Assembly: GCA_046498285.1 (NCBI GenBank) | Contig: JAWOBA010000268.1 | Location: forward strand, 1-22,230 | DNA length: 22,230 nt | Source of the DNA: B33-G16 sp046498285 | Lineage (GTDB): Bacteria; Desulfobacterota; DSM-4660; Desulfatiglandales; B25-G16 | Direction: 5' to 3' | Shown: positions 15,273 to 22,040 of the stretch, in pieces | Numbering within the stretch: the stretch's first letter is position 1 | How the letters are laid out: each line of letters begins with the position of its first letter | Program-made: the position numbers and the translations under genes | Notes under the pieces: model-generated | Told to the model about the DNA's origin: nothing | Database searches by the model: none | What the model saw: the letters and a program-made list of their open reading frames with translations, nothing else

Positions 15273-17006
15273 TTATCCTTTAATAAGCCTTGGAATCATC
15301 AGGTGGTGATGTGGGCAAATAGATGTGGGGTTTTGGTATGCACACCCTGCAAAGGCTACAATATATTTTCTTATATCAGTAAAAGAAATAATTTCATCCA
15401 CATAGCCTTTATTTGCGCAATAGATCGGCCTTGATTTCTCATAATACTCTTTGGCCAGGGCATTCATCTTATCAATGACAGGTTGCAGAGGACGTCCCCC
15501 ATCCTTTTCCTTGACCAATCTTCTTGAGAACGAGGCAGCAGAAGCAGTTTCACCATGCATGACGTAGATTTCTGTTGTTGGTGTGCCCAGGGTAAAGGCA
15601 TTGTGGTTATTGGCTGTTGGTCCTCCCATTATGTAATGGGCGGCTGCTGTTCCCTTTCTAACAACGATACATATCTGCGGCACATCAGTCTGTTCGATGG
15701 AATAGATCAGAGACTGGCCAAGGCCCAGAAGCTCTGCTTTCTCTGCGATATCCCCCACGTCAATTCCTGAGGTATCTTGAAACCAGACAATGGGAACCCT
15801 GTCACGGCCGCAATGGGTGACGAATTCGTTCATTTTAATCAATCCCTGCCGATAGAGCTTTCCGCCGATGCCTGGGTAAGCCGCATATTCTGGATAGTCT
15901 TTGCCGAGAAATCCTTGGCGATTCCCGATAAAGCCGACCAGAAGGCCGTCGATTTTTGCAAGCCCTGTATAAACCTCCGGTCCATAGTCTGGCCTGAATT
16001 CCATATGCTCGCTGTTGTCAAAAATCCGGGCCATCATTTCATCAAGGCTATAGCTCCTCTTCTGGTTAAAGGCTACGATGCTGTTGATCTCATCTCCTGA
16101 AAACCTTGGTTCATGCGGCTCTGCCACTCGGAAGAAGTCAAGGTCATAGGCAGGGCACATATCCACATATCGTTTTAATGCATCGAGGACCTCGAACTCA
16201 GTATCATAGACCTCTTTAAAGAAGCCTGTCTCATTATAATGGATGGGAACGCTGCCAGGAGGCACCTCCTTAAAGTGACGGGTTGCCTCGATGAGCTGTT
16301 CCGCCCCCTCTTCATCGAAATAACCTTTGGGGCTCATACCTCCTACAATACCCCCGCCGCCTACTGCGATATTGGCATCCTTGTGTGCCAACAAGATGGT
16401 GGGGCTGATTCCCTGATACCCGCCTCCGGCCGGATTTGTTCCATATATGCCAGCTAAAACAGGGACACCCAACTTTTCCAGCTCAGCATGCCGGAAGAAG
16501 GTAGTCCCGTTTCCCCTTCGATTTGCATAGACCTCTTCCTGCTCCGTCAGCTTCACACCGCTGCAATTCACAATCCATACTAAGGGCACATGCAGTCTCT
16601 TTGCCATGTCAGTGACTCTCAGCTGGTTGTCTGCCTGACCGGCAATCCAGGCGCCGGCCATGACCTTATTATCAAAACCGATAACCACTGTCCACTTGCC
16701 GTTGATCTTGGCGAGTCCGTCAATAACACCCGTTGTTCCCTCCTCGTTAAACAGGGGGTTGTAAAGAGTATGAAGTGGGCACCAGGTTCCGGGATCAACG
16801 AGATGCTCTATCCTCTCCCAGACCGTTGTCTGGCCTCTCTGTTTAATTTTATCGGCAGGTATACCTGCATTTTTTACAGCCTCTACAGCACGGGCAACAT
16901 CCTTTTCCACTTCATTTATTTGTGCTACGTTTTGCTTTGCACTTTCCTTTTGGCTATCGGAAAGAACTTTACCAAATAGTGTCATTTTTTCAAAATAAGG
17001 TCTCAT
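15273..17006 (-). CDS. gcdA: Acyl-CoA carboxyltransferase, glutaconyl-CoA decarboxylase alpha-type
   Basis: A 577-residue biotin-dependent carboxyltransferase, close in length to GcdA of glutaconyl-CoA decarboxylase (about 587), which moves CO2 from an acyl-CoA to biotin. It has the tandem crotonase-like halves. In the N-half are GTTGVIDGLAKING (90-103), AGAWIAGQADNQLR, VNCSGVKLTEQEEVYANRRG and the oxyanion loop NPAGGGYQGIS (191-201). In the C-half are GIGGKLYRQGLIKMNEFV, WFQDTSGIDVGD and RKGTAAAHYIMGG. The start is set by AAAGGAGTGAAAT before the ATG. No biotin carrier or membrane subunit (GcdB/C/D) is adjacent, so partners must lie elsewhere. Base composition looks richer in GC than its neighbours by eye (roughly 50 percent in sampled lines). 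Decarboxylation of glutaconyl-CoA or a related acyl-CoA is likely; other acyl-CoA carboxylases share the fold. Confidence 0.88.
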   Translation of the reverse strand: MRPYFEKMTLFGKVLSDSQKESAKQNVAQINEVEKDVARAVEAVKNAGIPADKIKQRGQTTVWERIEHLVDPGTWCPLHTLYNPLFNEEGTTGVIDGLAKINGKWTVVIGFDNKVMAGAWIAGQADNQLRVTDMAKRLHVPLVWIVNCSGVKLTEQEEVYANRRGNGTTFFRHAELEKLGVPVLAGIYGTNPAGGGYQGISPTILLAHKDANIAVGGGGIVGGMSPKGYFDEEGAEQLIEATRHFKEVPPGSVPIHYNETGFFKEVYDTEFEVLDALKRYVDMCPAYDLDFFRVAEPHEPRFSGDEINSIVAFNQKRSYSLDEMMARIFDNSEHMEFRPDYGPEVYTGLAKIDGLLVGFIGNRQGFLGKDYPEYAAYPGIGGKLYRQGLIKMNEFVTHCGRDRVPIVWFQDTSGIDVGDIAEKAELLGLGQSLIYSIEQTDVPQICIVVRKGTAAAHYIMGGPTANNHNAFTLGTPTTEIYVMHGETASAASFSRRLVKEKDGGRPLQPVIDKMNALAKEYYEKSRPIYCANKGYVDEIISFTDIRKYIVAFAGCAYQNPTSICPHHHLMIPRLIKG

Positions 17007-17034
17007 ATTTCACTCCTTTTCTTTACATGCTTAC

Positions 17035-17062
17035 GATATACGATAATATATTTTTGTTCCAA
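17035..17062 (-). promoter_or_regulatory. Possible sigma-70-type promoter for the carboxyltransferase operon
   Basis: On the minus strand TTGGAA (17062-17057) and TATATC (17040-17035) are separated by 16 bp, within an AT-rich region carrying ATCGTAT repeats. The start codon is about 30 bp further down, preceded by a good ribosome binding site. The match is by eye and modest. Confidence 0.3.
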
Positions 17063-17947
17063 TTCTACTTGACCTAGTAGTCGCTTATAAACCTTACCAA
17101 AGAAGATACGTTTAGAGTTATGGTCTCAGATACCTTTAACCGGAACCACGAGTTGAAATAACATATTTTATGTCTCGGGAAAATCTCTGAGAGATTGTAC
17201 CTTTATTGACAGGATAAGTTCGTTTTCTATCAGTTTAAAGCCGTAGGATCATCCAGATATTTTACCAAAGCATAGGGTAATAGCAACCATTTTCACATGG
17301 CAACCATTCTATTTTGTACCTGATTCCTTATATCTTTACGGTTACATACATGCAGAGAACATTTGCTTATTGTTGTTCACGATCTGAGATTACTAAATGG
17401 TAGTTTATCAAATACATTCCCAGCTTTTCTGAGAAGTTCCAATACATTTTGCGATCGAAGATCATAAAAATAGAACCTCTGGCACCCATCGTCCATAATA
17501 AACTATAAGATACATAACAAATAGACCTGTGAATGCATACATTATATGAGATGGGAATGCAAGCATCATGTTGAGTTTATATTTAAAAATGTAGGAAAAC
17601 TATATTTGTAACTGCTGTCCAAAATAATTCACATCCATCGTTTTTGGACAGATACGTATTTGATTTTACACGATGCTATTTGCGTGCAGAAATTCAGGCT
17701 GTCTGTGCCTTCAGATGCTGTCCAAATAAAAAATCGATTGTGGACAAGAGTGATTTGGGATACTCCGAGAATATGGTAATGATATATATTTCGTTAGCGG
17801 TCCAGACATAAAAAATAAACCATAGAAGAGGATCAAAAAACTCTTGCTTTTAAGGACTGAAGGTGCAAAAAATACCTCTTGTAGTATGATTAGGAATATT
17901 TAGATTGCAGCAATATTGCTTGGCTATTAAAACAGACATAGTTTATT
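17063..17947. other. Gene-poor AT-rich region with TGTCCAAA half-sites
   Basis: Nearly 900 bp without a credible coding frame separate the carboxyltransferase from repeat D. CTGTCCAAA (17615-17623) and its exact inverse TTTGGACAG (17643-17651) form a 9-bp inverted repeat. A further CTGTCCAAAT lies at 17718-17727 and a TGGACA at 17741-17746. These could be operator half-sites or remnants of a repeat. No tRNA, other RNA gene or convincing promoter was recognised. Confidence 0.45.
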
Positions 17948-18019
17948 GAGACCTTTGAAAAACCTGGCGATTTTCACCATCCCCAAAAAGAAGATGAACT
18001 TTTTTTAAGTGACTGGTGA

Positions 18020-18051
18020 CTTCCGGCTCGTAGAGCCTCCCGTTCGGAGAG
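18020..18051 (+). repeat. 32-bp two-unit module in repeat D, first site
   Basis: Units CTTCCGGCTCGTAGAG and CCTCCCGTTCGGAGAG lie between GGTGA and AAGGGTG. This is the same site as in copy A and is empty in copies B and E. It differs from the copy A module at only two positions. Confidence 0.7.
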
Positions 18052-18085
18052 AAGGGTGCTGAAAAGACCAACCCGGGAGCCTCGG

Positions 18086-18117
18086 CCTCCGGCCCGGAGG
18101 GCCTACGCCCCGGAGGG
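18086..18117 (+). repeat. 32-bp two-unit module in repeat D, second site
   Basis: Units CCTCCGGCCCGGAGGG and CCTACGCCCCGGAGGG match at 14 of 16 positions. The module splits GAGCCTTGG|AACTG, which is uninterrupted in copies A, B and E, adding exactly 32 bp. It matches the copy A module at about 24 of 32 positions. Confidence 0.7.
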
Positions 18118-18208
18118 AACTGAAAAAAAGCCTATCGTCTTCAGATCAATAGGGGTTATGCAAAGGTTTCACACTGAACCCTATTGTGTAATTGATTTAA
18201 GGAATGCG

Positions 18209-18313
18209 ATGAAAAAATCTTGGTCATGTATTTTTCTATGGTTCTGCTTAGTGTTTAATACGTTGTCAACTTCCCGGATTCCTTATAGGAGAGGAGTTAC
18301 AGGTGAAGGATGA
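18209..18313 (+). pseudogene. Short ORF with signal-peptide-like start, probably a gene remnant
   Basis: An ATG 39 bp after repeat D opens a 34-codon frame beginning MKKSWSCIFLWFCLVFNTL, a basic then hydrophobic N-terminus like an export signal, but it stops soon after. GGAATGCG before it is a weak ribosome binding site. It could be the 5' remnant of an exported-protein gene or a chance frame. Confidence 0.25.
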
Positions 18314-18412
18314 TATGAATTTTTAAATGCGGTCTGGCCGTACGTTATCAAGTCATGTGCATTCACCTGATTGACTACTATAAGCAATGAGTAAGGTACT
18401 ATCAACTCAGCG

Positions 18413-18444
18413 AGCCGGTAATTTCCAAACGCCGGCTTTATTTT
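18413..18444 (+). terminator. Hairpin with T-rich tail upstream of thi4
   Basis: AGCCGG (18413-18418) pairs with CCGGCT (18432-18437), followed by TTATTTT, resembling a short intrinsic terminator 75 bp before the thi4 start. It could end transcription from upstream or be the expression platform of a leader. I looked for the TPP riboswitch core (CTGAGA plus the CCTGAT...GGATAATGCCAGCGTAGGGA region) and found only an isolated ACCTGAT, so no riboswitch is called. Confidence 0.4.
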
Positions 18445-18518
18445 GGTACGTTTAGATAAAATTTTTATCCATGATCAAGAATTCTCTAAAATAGTCAGGA
18501 TCTCATGAGGAGGAAGGA

Positions 18519-19319
18519 ATGAAAACAGATGATATTACTATTTCCAGATCGATTATTGAGGCTTACACGGAAAAAATTCTTGGTTCATTGAGTGTAGATG
18601 TGGCTCTTGTAGGGGCAGGCCCCTCTAATCTGATTGCTGGTTATTATCTTGCCAAGGCAAATCTAAAGGCAGCCATATTTGAGGCAAAACTTGCCCCTGG
18701 TGGAGGCATGTGGGGTGGTGCCATGATGTTTAATGAGGGTGTTATCCAGGAAGATGCCCTTCCTGTTATTCAGGAAATGGGCATAGGCTTTAAAGATAAA
18801 GGTGATGGTTATTACACAATAGATACAGTTGAAGCAACATCAAGCATTATTTCCAGATGCGTACAAGAGGGCACTATAATCTTCAACCTCATTAAGGTAA
18901 CAGATGTTCTTTTTAGGGAGGAAGGAGGAAAAAAAAGGGTCTCAGGGGTAGTATTAAACTGGTCACCTGTTGAGCATCTTGACCTCTTTGTAGATCCTTT
19001 GAGCATTCAGGCCTCTTATACCGTGGATGGAACAGGCCATCCTGCAGATATATGCAGAATTATCATCAAAAAAATCGATGCTAAACTACATACAAAAACA
19101 GGTGGTGTAGTAGGAGAGATGTCTCTCTGGGCTGATGAGGGAGAGCAATTCACAGTAGCTAATACCAAAGAAGTATTTCCTGGCCTCTATGTCACCGGAA
19201 TGGCAGCTAACAATGTCTTTGGTGGTCCTCGCATGGGGCCTATATTTGGTGGAATGATCCTTTCCGGAAGGAAGGTCGCTGAAATAATTTCTCTACAGGC
19301 TAAAAACCGGAGGCCCTAA
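18519..19319 (+). CDS. thi4: Thi4-type thiazole synthase (ADP-thiazole synthase)
   Basis: A 266-residue Thi4-family protein that makes adenylated carboxythiazole, the thiazole precursor of thiamine, from NAD and glycine. It has the N-terminal dinucleotide motif VDVALVGAGPSNLIAGYYLA (26-45), the glycine-rich APGGGMWGGAMMF (59-71), VVLNWSPVEHLDLFVDPL (144-161), VDGTGHPADICR (169-180) and the C-terminal GGPRMGPIFGGMILSGRKVAE (235-255). A GAGGAGGAA ribosome binding site precedes the ATG. In yeast THI4 the sulfur-donor Cys sits just before M/VDP, and archaeal sulfide-dependent enzymes have His there (LHVDP). Here that position appears to be Phe157. The suicide mechanism is thus excluded; sulfide use in an anaerobe is the likely alternative. 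No other thiamine gene is adjacent. Confidence 0.88.
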   Translation: MKTDDITISRSIIEAYTEKILGSLSVDVALVGAGPSNLIAGYYLAKANLKAAIFEAKLAPGGGMWGGAMMFNEGVIQEDALPVIQEMGIGFKDKGDGYYTIDTVEATSSIISRCVQEGTIIFNLIKVTDVLFREEGGKKRVSGVVLNWSPVEHLDLFVDPLSIQASYTVDGTGHPADICRIIIKKIDAKLHTKTGGVVGEMSLWADEGEQFTVANTKEVFPGLYVTGMAANNVFGGPRMGPIFGGMILSGRKVAEIISLQAKNRRP

Positions 19320-19406
19320 GATGCGGCAAAAGATATCGAGGCCTACCCTAAAATTTCCAGAGGAATGGAAATATTCAGGAACCGCAGATCATAAATCGAG
19401 GGTTTA

Positions 19407-19466
19407 ATGAGCTACGAATCACAAGAACCCATGAACGAATTCGAGACTTTCTATGGATCAAATTGA
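19407..19466 (+). other. Small ORF overlapping the mgtE start
   Basis: ATG 19407 opens a 19-residue frame (MSYESQEPMNEFETFYGSN) that ends at 19466, overlapping the mgtE start at 19453 in another frame. It could be a leader peptide coupling translation to mgtE, but the ribosome binding site is weak and chance is quite possible. Confidence 0.2.
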
Positions 19467-20802
19467 TTATAATATTCTCCTGGATACTTTAAGGAATATG
19501 GTTCAAGAGCAGGCATATTCAGACATGGAGAGGTTAACAGGAGATCTACATTCAGCAGATCTTGCTGATGTGTTAGAACACCTGGAGAGTGATGAGATAC
19601 TCGCTGTGTTTAAACTGCTTACACCGGAAAAGGCTGGCGAGGTCTTGAAAGAGCTATCAGCCCCAGTCCAGGAAAAAATTTCCAACGAACTGGATGATCA
19701 AACAATCACACAGATCTTAAATGAACTACATTCAGATGATGCCACGGATATTTTCAGTTATCTTACAAAGGAAAGGGCTCAAAAGATAATCAGTTTAGTT
19801 CGATCTGATGTATCCGAAGAGTTGCACAAATTACTTAGCTATAAAACAGATACTGCTGGCGGAATCATGACCCTGGAGTTTGTTTCTGTCAGCGCCAACT
19901 CTACCATTCGGGAAGCTATAGAAAAAATCAGAACAAAGAGAAAAGAAGTTGAGAATCTCTATTATGTTTGGGTAGTGGATGACTTTGGGAAACTGTTGGG
20001 AGTTGTTTCGATAAAGGATCTTGTCCTTGAGCCGCAAGACAAAAAGATCGGTGACATAATGAACTCCGATATCATTAGTGTTTCTGTTGATGCTGATCAG
20101 GAAGAGGTAGCCAGAATCGCCAAACAGTACGATCTAATTAATATACCTGTTGTGGACAGCCAGCAGAAGCTTATAGGCAGAATAACAAATGATGATATTA
20201 TTGATGTCATTGAAGAGGAGGCTAATGAGGATATCTCTCTGATGGCGGGCGTTACACACCAGGAAATTGCTGAAGAGTCAGCAGTAAAGATATCCAGGGC
20301 ACGTCTTCCGTGGTTACTTTTAGGTCTGTTCGGAGGGCTTCTATCAGCTATCGTAGTTAACCATTTTCATGGCTCTCTTGAAAAAATGCTTGCCCTATCT
20401 TTTTTTATACCAGTAATAATGGCAATGGGTGGGAATACTGGCACTCAGGCGGCTACGGTTACCATAAGGGGATTGGCGACGGGTGATATAAACATTGTTC
20501 ATACTGGCAAAAGGCTTTTAACAGAATTATGGGTAGCCTTGATAAATGGTATTTTCTGCGGTATTTTATTAGGGTTTATTGTGGCTTTCTGGTTATCTGA
20601 TCCCCGATTAGGTATAGGTGTCGGGATTAGCCTGATAACAGTGATAATCGTCTCCGGCTCTTTTGGGGCATTTGTTCCTCTTTTGCTCAAAAAAATAAAC
20701 ATTGACCCAGCTTTAGCTACTGGACCATTCATTACCACATCAAATGATATACTTGGACTCTTGATCTACCTGAGCGTTATTACCCACCTCTTGGTGGCTT
20801 GA
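19453..20802 (+). CDS. mgtE: MgtE-type magnesium channel/transporter
   Basis: A 449-residue inner-membrane Mg2+ channel with the full family architecture. The N-terminal helical domain (about 1-130) is rich in acidic repeats (ADLADVLEHLE, DDATDIFSYL). Tandem CBS domains (about 138-255) sense cytoplasmic Mg2+, and a plug-helix region precedes five membrane segments (about 285-449). The conserved pore regions are IPVIMAMGGNTGTQAATVTIRGLATGDI (319-346) and ATGPFITTSNDILGLLIYL (422-440). Asp432 matches the selectivity-filter Asp of Thermus MgtE. The ribosome binding site before ATG 19453 is poor. The last 23 bp overlap the end of the opposite-strand patatin gene. No Mg-sensing riboswitch was recognised upstream. 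It appears to be housekeeping rather than part of the catabolic arms. Confidence 0.92.
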   Translation: MDQIDYNILLDTLRNMVQEQAYSDMERLTGDLHSADLADVLEHLESDEILAVFKLLTPEKAGEVLKELSAPVQEKISNELDDQTITQILNELHSDDATDIFSYLTKERAQKIISLVRSDVSEELHKLLSYKTDTAGGIMTLEFVSVSANSTIREAIEKIRTKRKEVENLYYVWVVDDFGKLLGVVSIKDLVLEPQDKKIGDIMNSDIISVSVDADQEEVARIAKQYDLINIPVVDSQQKLIGRITNDDIIDVIEEEANEDISLMAGVTHQEIAEESAVKISRARLPWLLLGLFGGLLSAIVVNHFHGSLEKMLALSFFIPVIMAMGGNTGTQAATVTIRGLATGDINIVHTGKRLLTELWVALINGIFCGILLGFIVAFWLSDPRLGIGVGISLITVIIVSGSFGAFVPLLLKKINIDPALATGPFITTSNDILGLLIYLSVITHLLVA

Positions 20803-21733
20803 TAGCAAAAAGACTCGTTGCTGATCTCTTAATTTTGCTTGCCAATGAACATGGAGCGCTGGATCTCGCTAAATTTCTTATCTCTGGAAGACTCCTCATA
20901 GCAGCTGCTTCACCGAGAGAGATCAATTCCTTTGATCGGGAAAAATCAGTCCAATGAATGCCGTCTATTTGTGGCTTAATAACAATATCGGCATTTCTGA
21001 AGCTGTATTGTTCCAGGTAAAATCCCTGTATCTCTCCGGCCCTTACATATATGTCCACAGCTGTTTCAAGCTCCGAGCAGAAAGCTATATCTCTATCCAC
21101 AGCTATTGCAATTATTTTTTGGATGCCTTCTTCATAGAGGTGCTGTATGGGTACATTACAAATAATACCGCCGTCAGACAATTGTCTTCCTTCAATCTCA
21201 ACCGGCGGTAAGACACCAGGAACAGCAGCACTGGCTAATATAGAGCGCCGCAAAGAGCCCTTTTTAAGGACAACGCATGTACCATTTCTTAAATCGGTTG
21301 CGATTGCTCTAAAAGGAATCCCCGTTTCTTCTATTTGAATATCAGGTATAAAAAAGTTCACAAACTCTTCCATTTCATCTATTTCCAAAATACTTGGCCT
21401 ATAGAGAGCATGGGCCAATCGGAGCTTGGTCATGAAATAGGACTGAATACGCTTGCTCAACCGTTGTTCAGCTCCACTTTCTGCATCCCCCATAGCCTTA
21501 AGGTTGGATGATTGGTACAGATCGCTTTCCAAGAAAGACGTAGTCTTTTCCTCCAGTTCCTCAATATTTATTCCGGTTGCAAGTGCCCCCCCTATAATCG
21601 CTCCTATGCTTGTGCCTGCAATAATATCAGGTATGATTTTTTCTCTGGCTAGCACCTTCATAACCCCTATATGAGCGAAGCCTCTTGCACCGCCACCACC
21701 CAGGGCCAGTCCTATTTTCCTTGTTTTTTTCAA
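20780..21733 (-). CDS. Patatin-like phospholipase (RssA-type)
   Basis: A 317-residue patatin-family serine hydrolase. It has the oxyanion loop GGGGARG (12-18), the nucleophile elbow GTSIG (40-44) with Ser42, and the catalytic Asp in SDGG (Asp187), giving a complete Ser-Asp dyad. No signal peptide or outer-membrane domain is seen, so it is likely a cytoplasmic or inner-face lipid acyl hydrolase like RssA/YchK rather than a secreted toxin. It is transcribed towards mgtE and overlaps its 3' end by 23 bp. The natural substrate is unknown; phospholipids or acyl-CoA esters are usual for the family. Confidence 0.9.
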   Translation of the reverse strand: MKKTRKIGLALGGGGARGFAHIGVMKVLAREKIIPDIIAGTSIGAIIGGALATGINIEELEEKTTSFLESDLYQSSNLKAMGDAESGAEQRLSKRIQSYFMTKLRLAHALYRPSILEIDEMEEFVNFFIPDIQIEETGIPFRAIATDLRNGTCVVLKKGSLRRSILASAAVPGVLPPVEIEGRQLSDGGIICNVPIQHLYEEGIQKIIAIAVDRDIAFCSELETAVDIYVRAGEIQGFYLEQYSFRNADIVIKPQIDGIHWTDFSRSKELISLGEAAAMRSLPEIRNLARSSAPCSLASKIKRSATSLFAIKPPRGG

Positions 21734-22040
21734 TTCAGATAATTGATTTAGTCTCTTGGGGTATCATTGCCCGAAATTTGCTTCGATTCCTTATGATATT
21801 ATGTAGAGTAGATATCTCCTAGCTTGCTGCGAGGTAGTTCATTGCTCAAGAGGCACTTTGAAGGCAAGATGAATTAAAAACATAGACTCGATAAAAACTG
21901 AGCTTGCTAAGTTTGTAGTTAATATCTCAAGCTGGGACTATAATAAACAGAAAGGTTTTGCTTCATGGGAATAAAAGGTTACAAACCCTTTTCCAAAATT
22001 TATCAAGGCCACGAAAATTGTAATAGACTATTTGTAAAGC
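21734..22040. other. Intergenic region upstream of the patatin gene
   Basis: About 300 AT-rich bases hold the presumed promoter of the patatin gene but no convincing hexamers. Near 21963-22040 a minus-strand frame (including NFRGLDKFWKRV) runs out of repeat E and stops, possibly the tail of a gene cut by the repeat. It is too short to assign. Confidence 0.35.

Larger units (their letters stand above)
17948..18170 (+). repeat. Dispersed repeat copy D with two 32-bp insertions
   Basis: It begins with the variant left end GAGACCTTTGAAAAACCTGG, shared with copy C, passes through the core, and ends GGGGTTATGCAAAGGTTTC. It contains the 32-bp module at the same site as copy A (18020-18051) and a second, GC-richer 32-bp module at 18086-18117. 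No clear target-site duplication is visible (TTTATT against ACACTG). Confidence 0.8.

Noticed and set aside
15555..16979. Plus-strand open frames opposite the carboxyltransferase
   Set aside because: They mirror a strongly conserved minus-strand gene and have no domains or ribosome binding sites of their own.
18360..18400. ACCTGAT upstream of thi4 as a TPP riboswitch
   Set aside because: Only this short piece resembles the THI element. The CTGAGA part and the GCGTAGGGA-like segment are missing, so a TPP aptamer is not supported.
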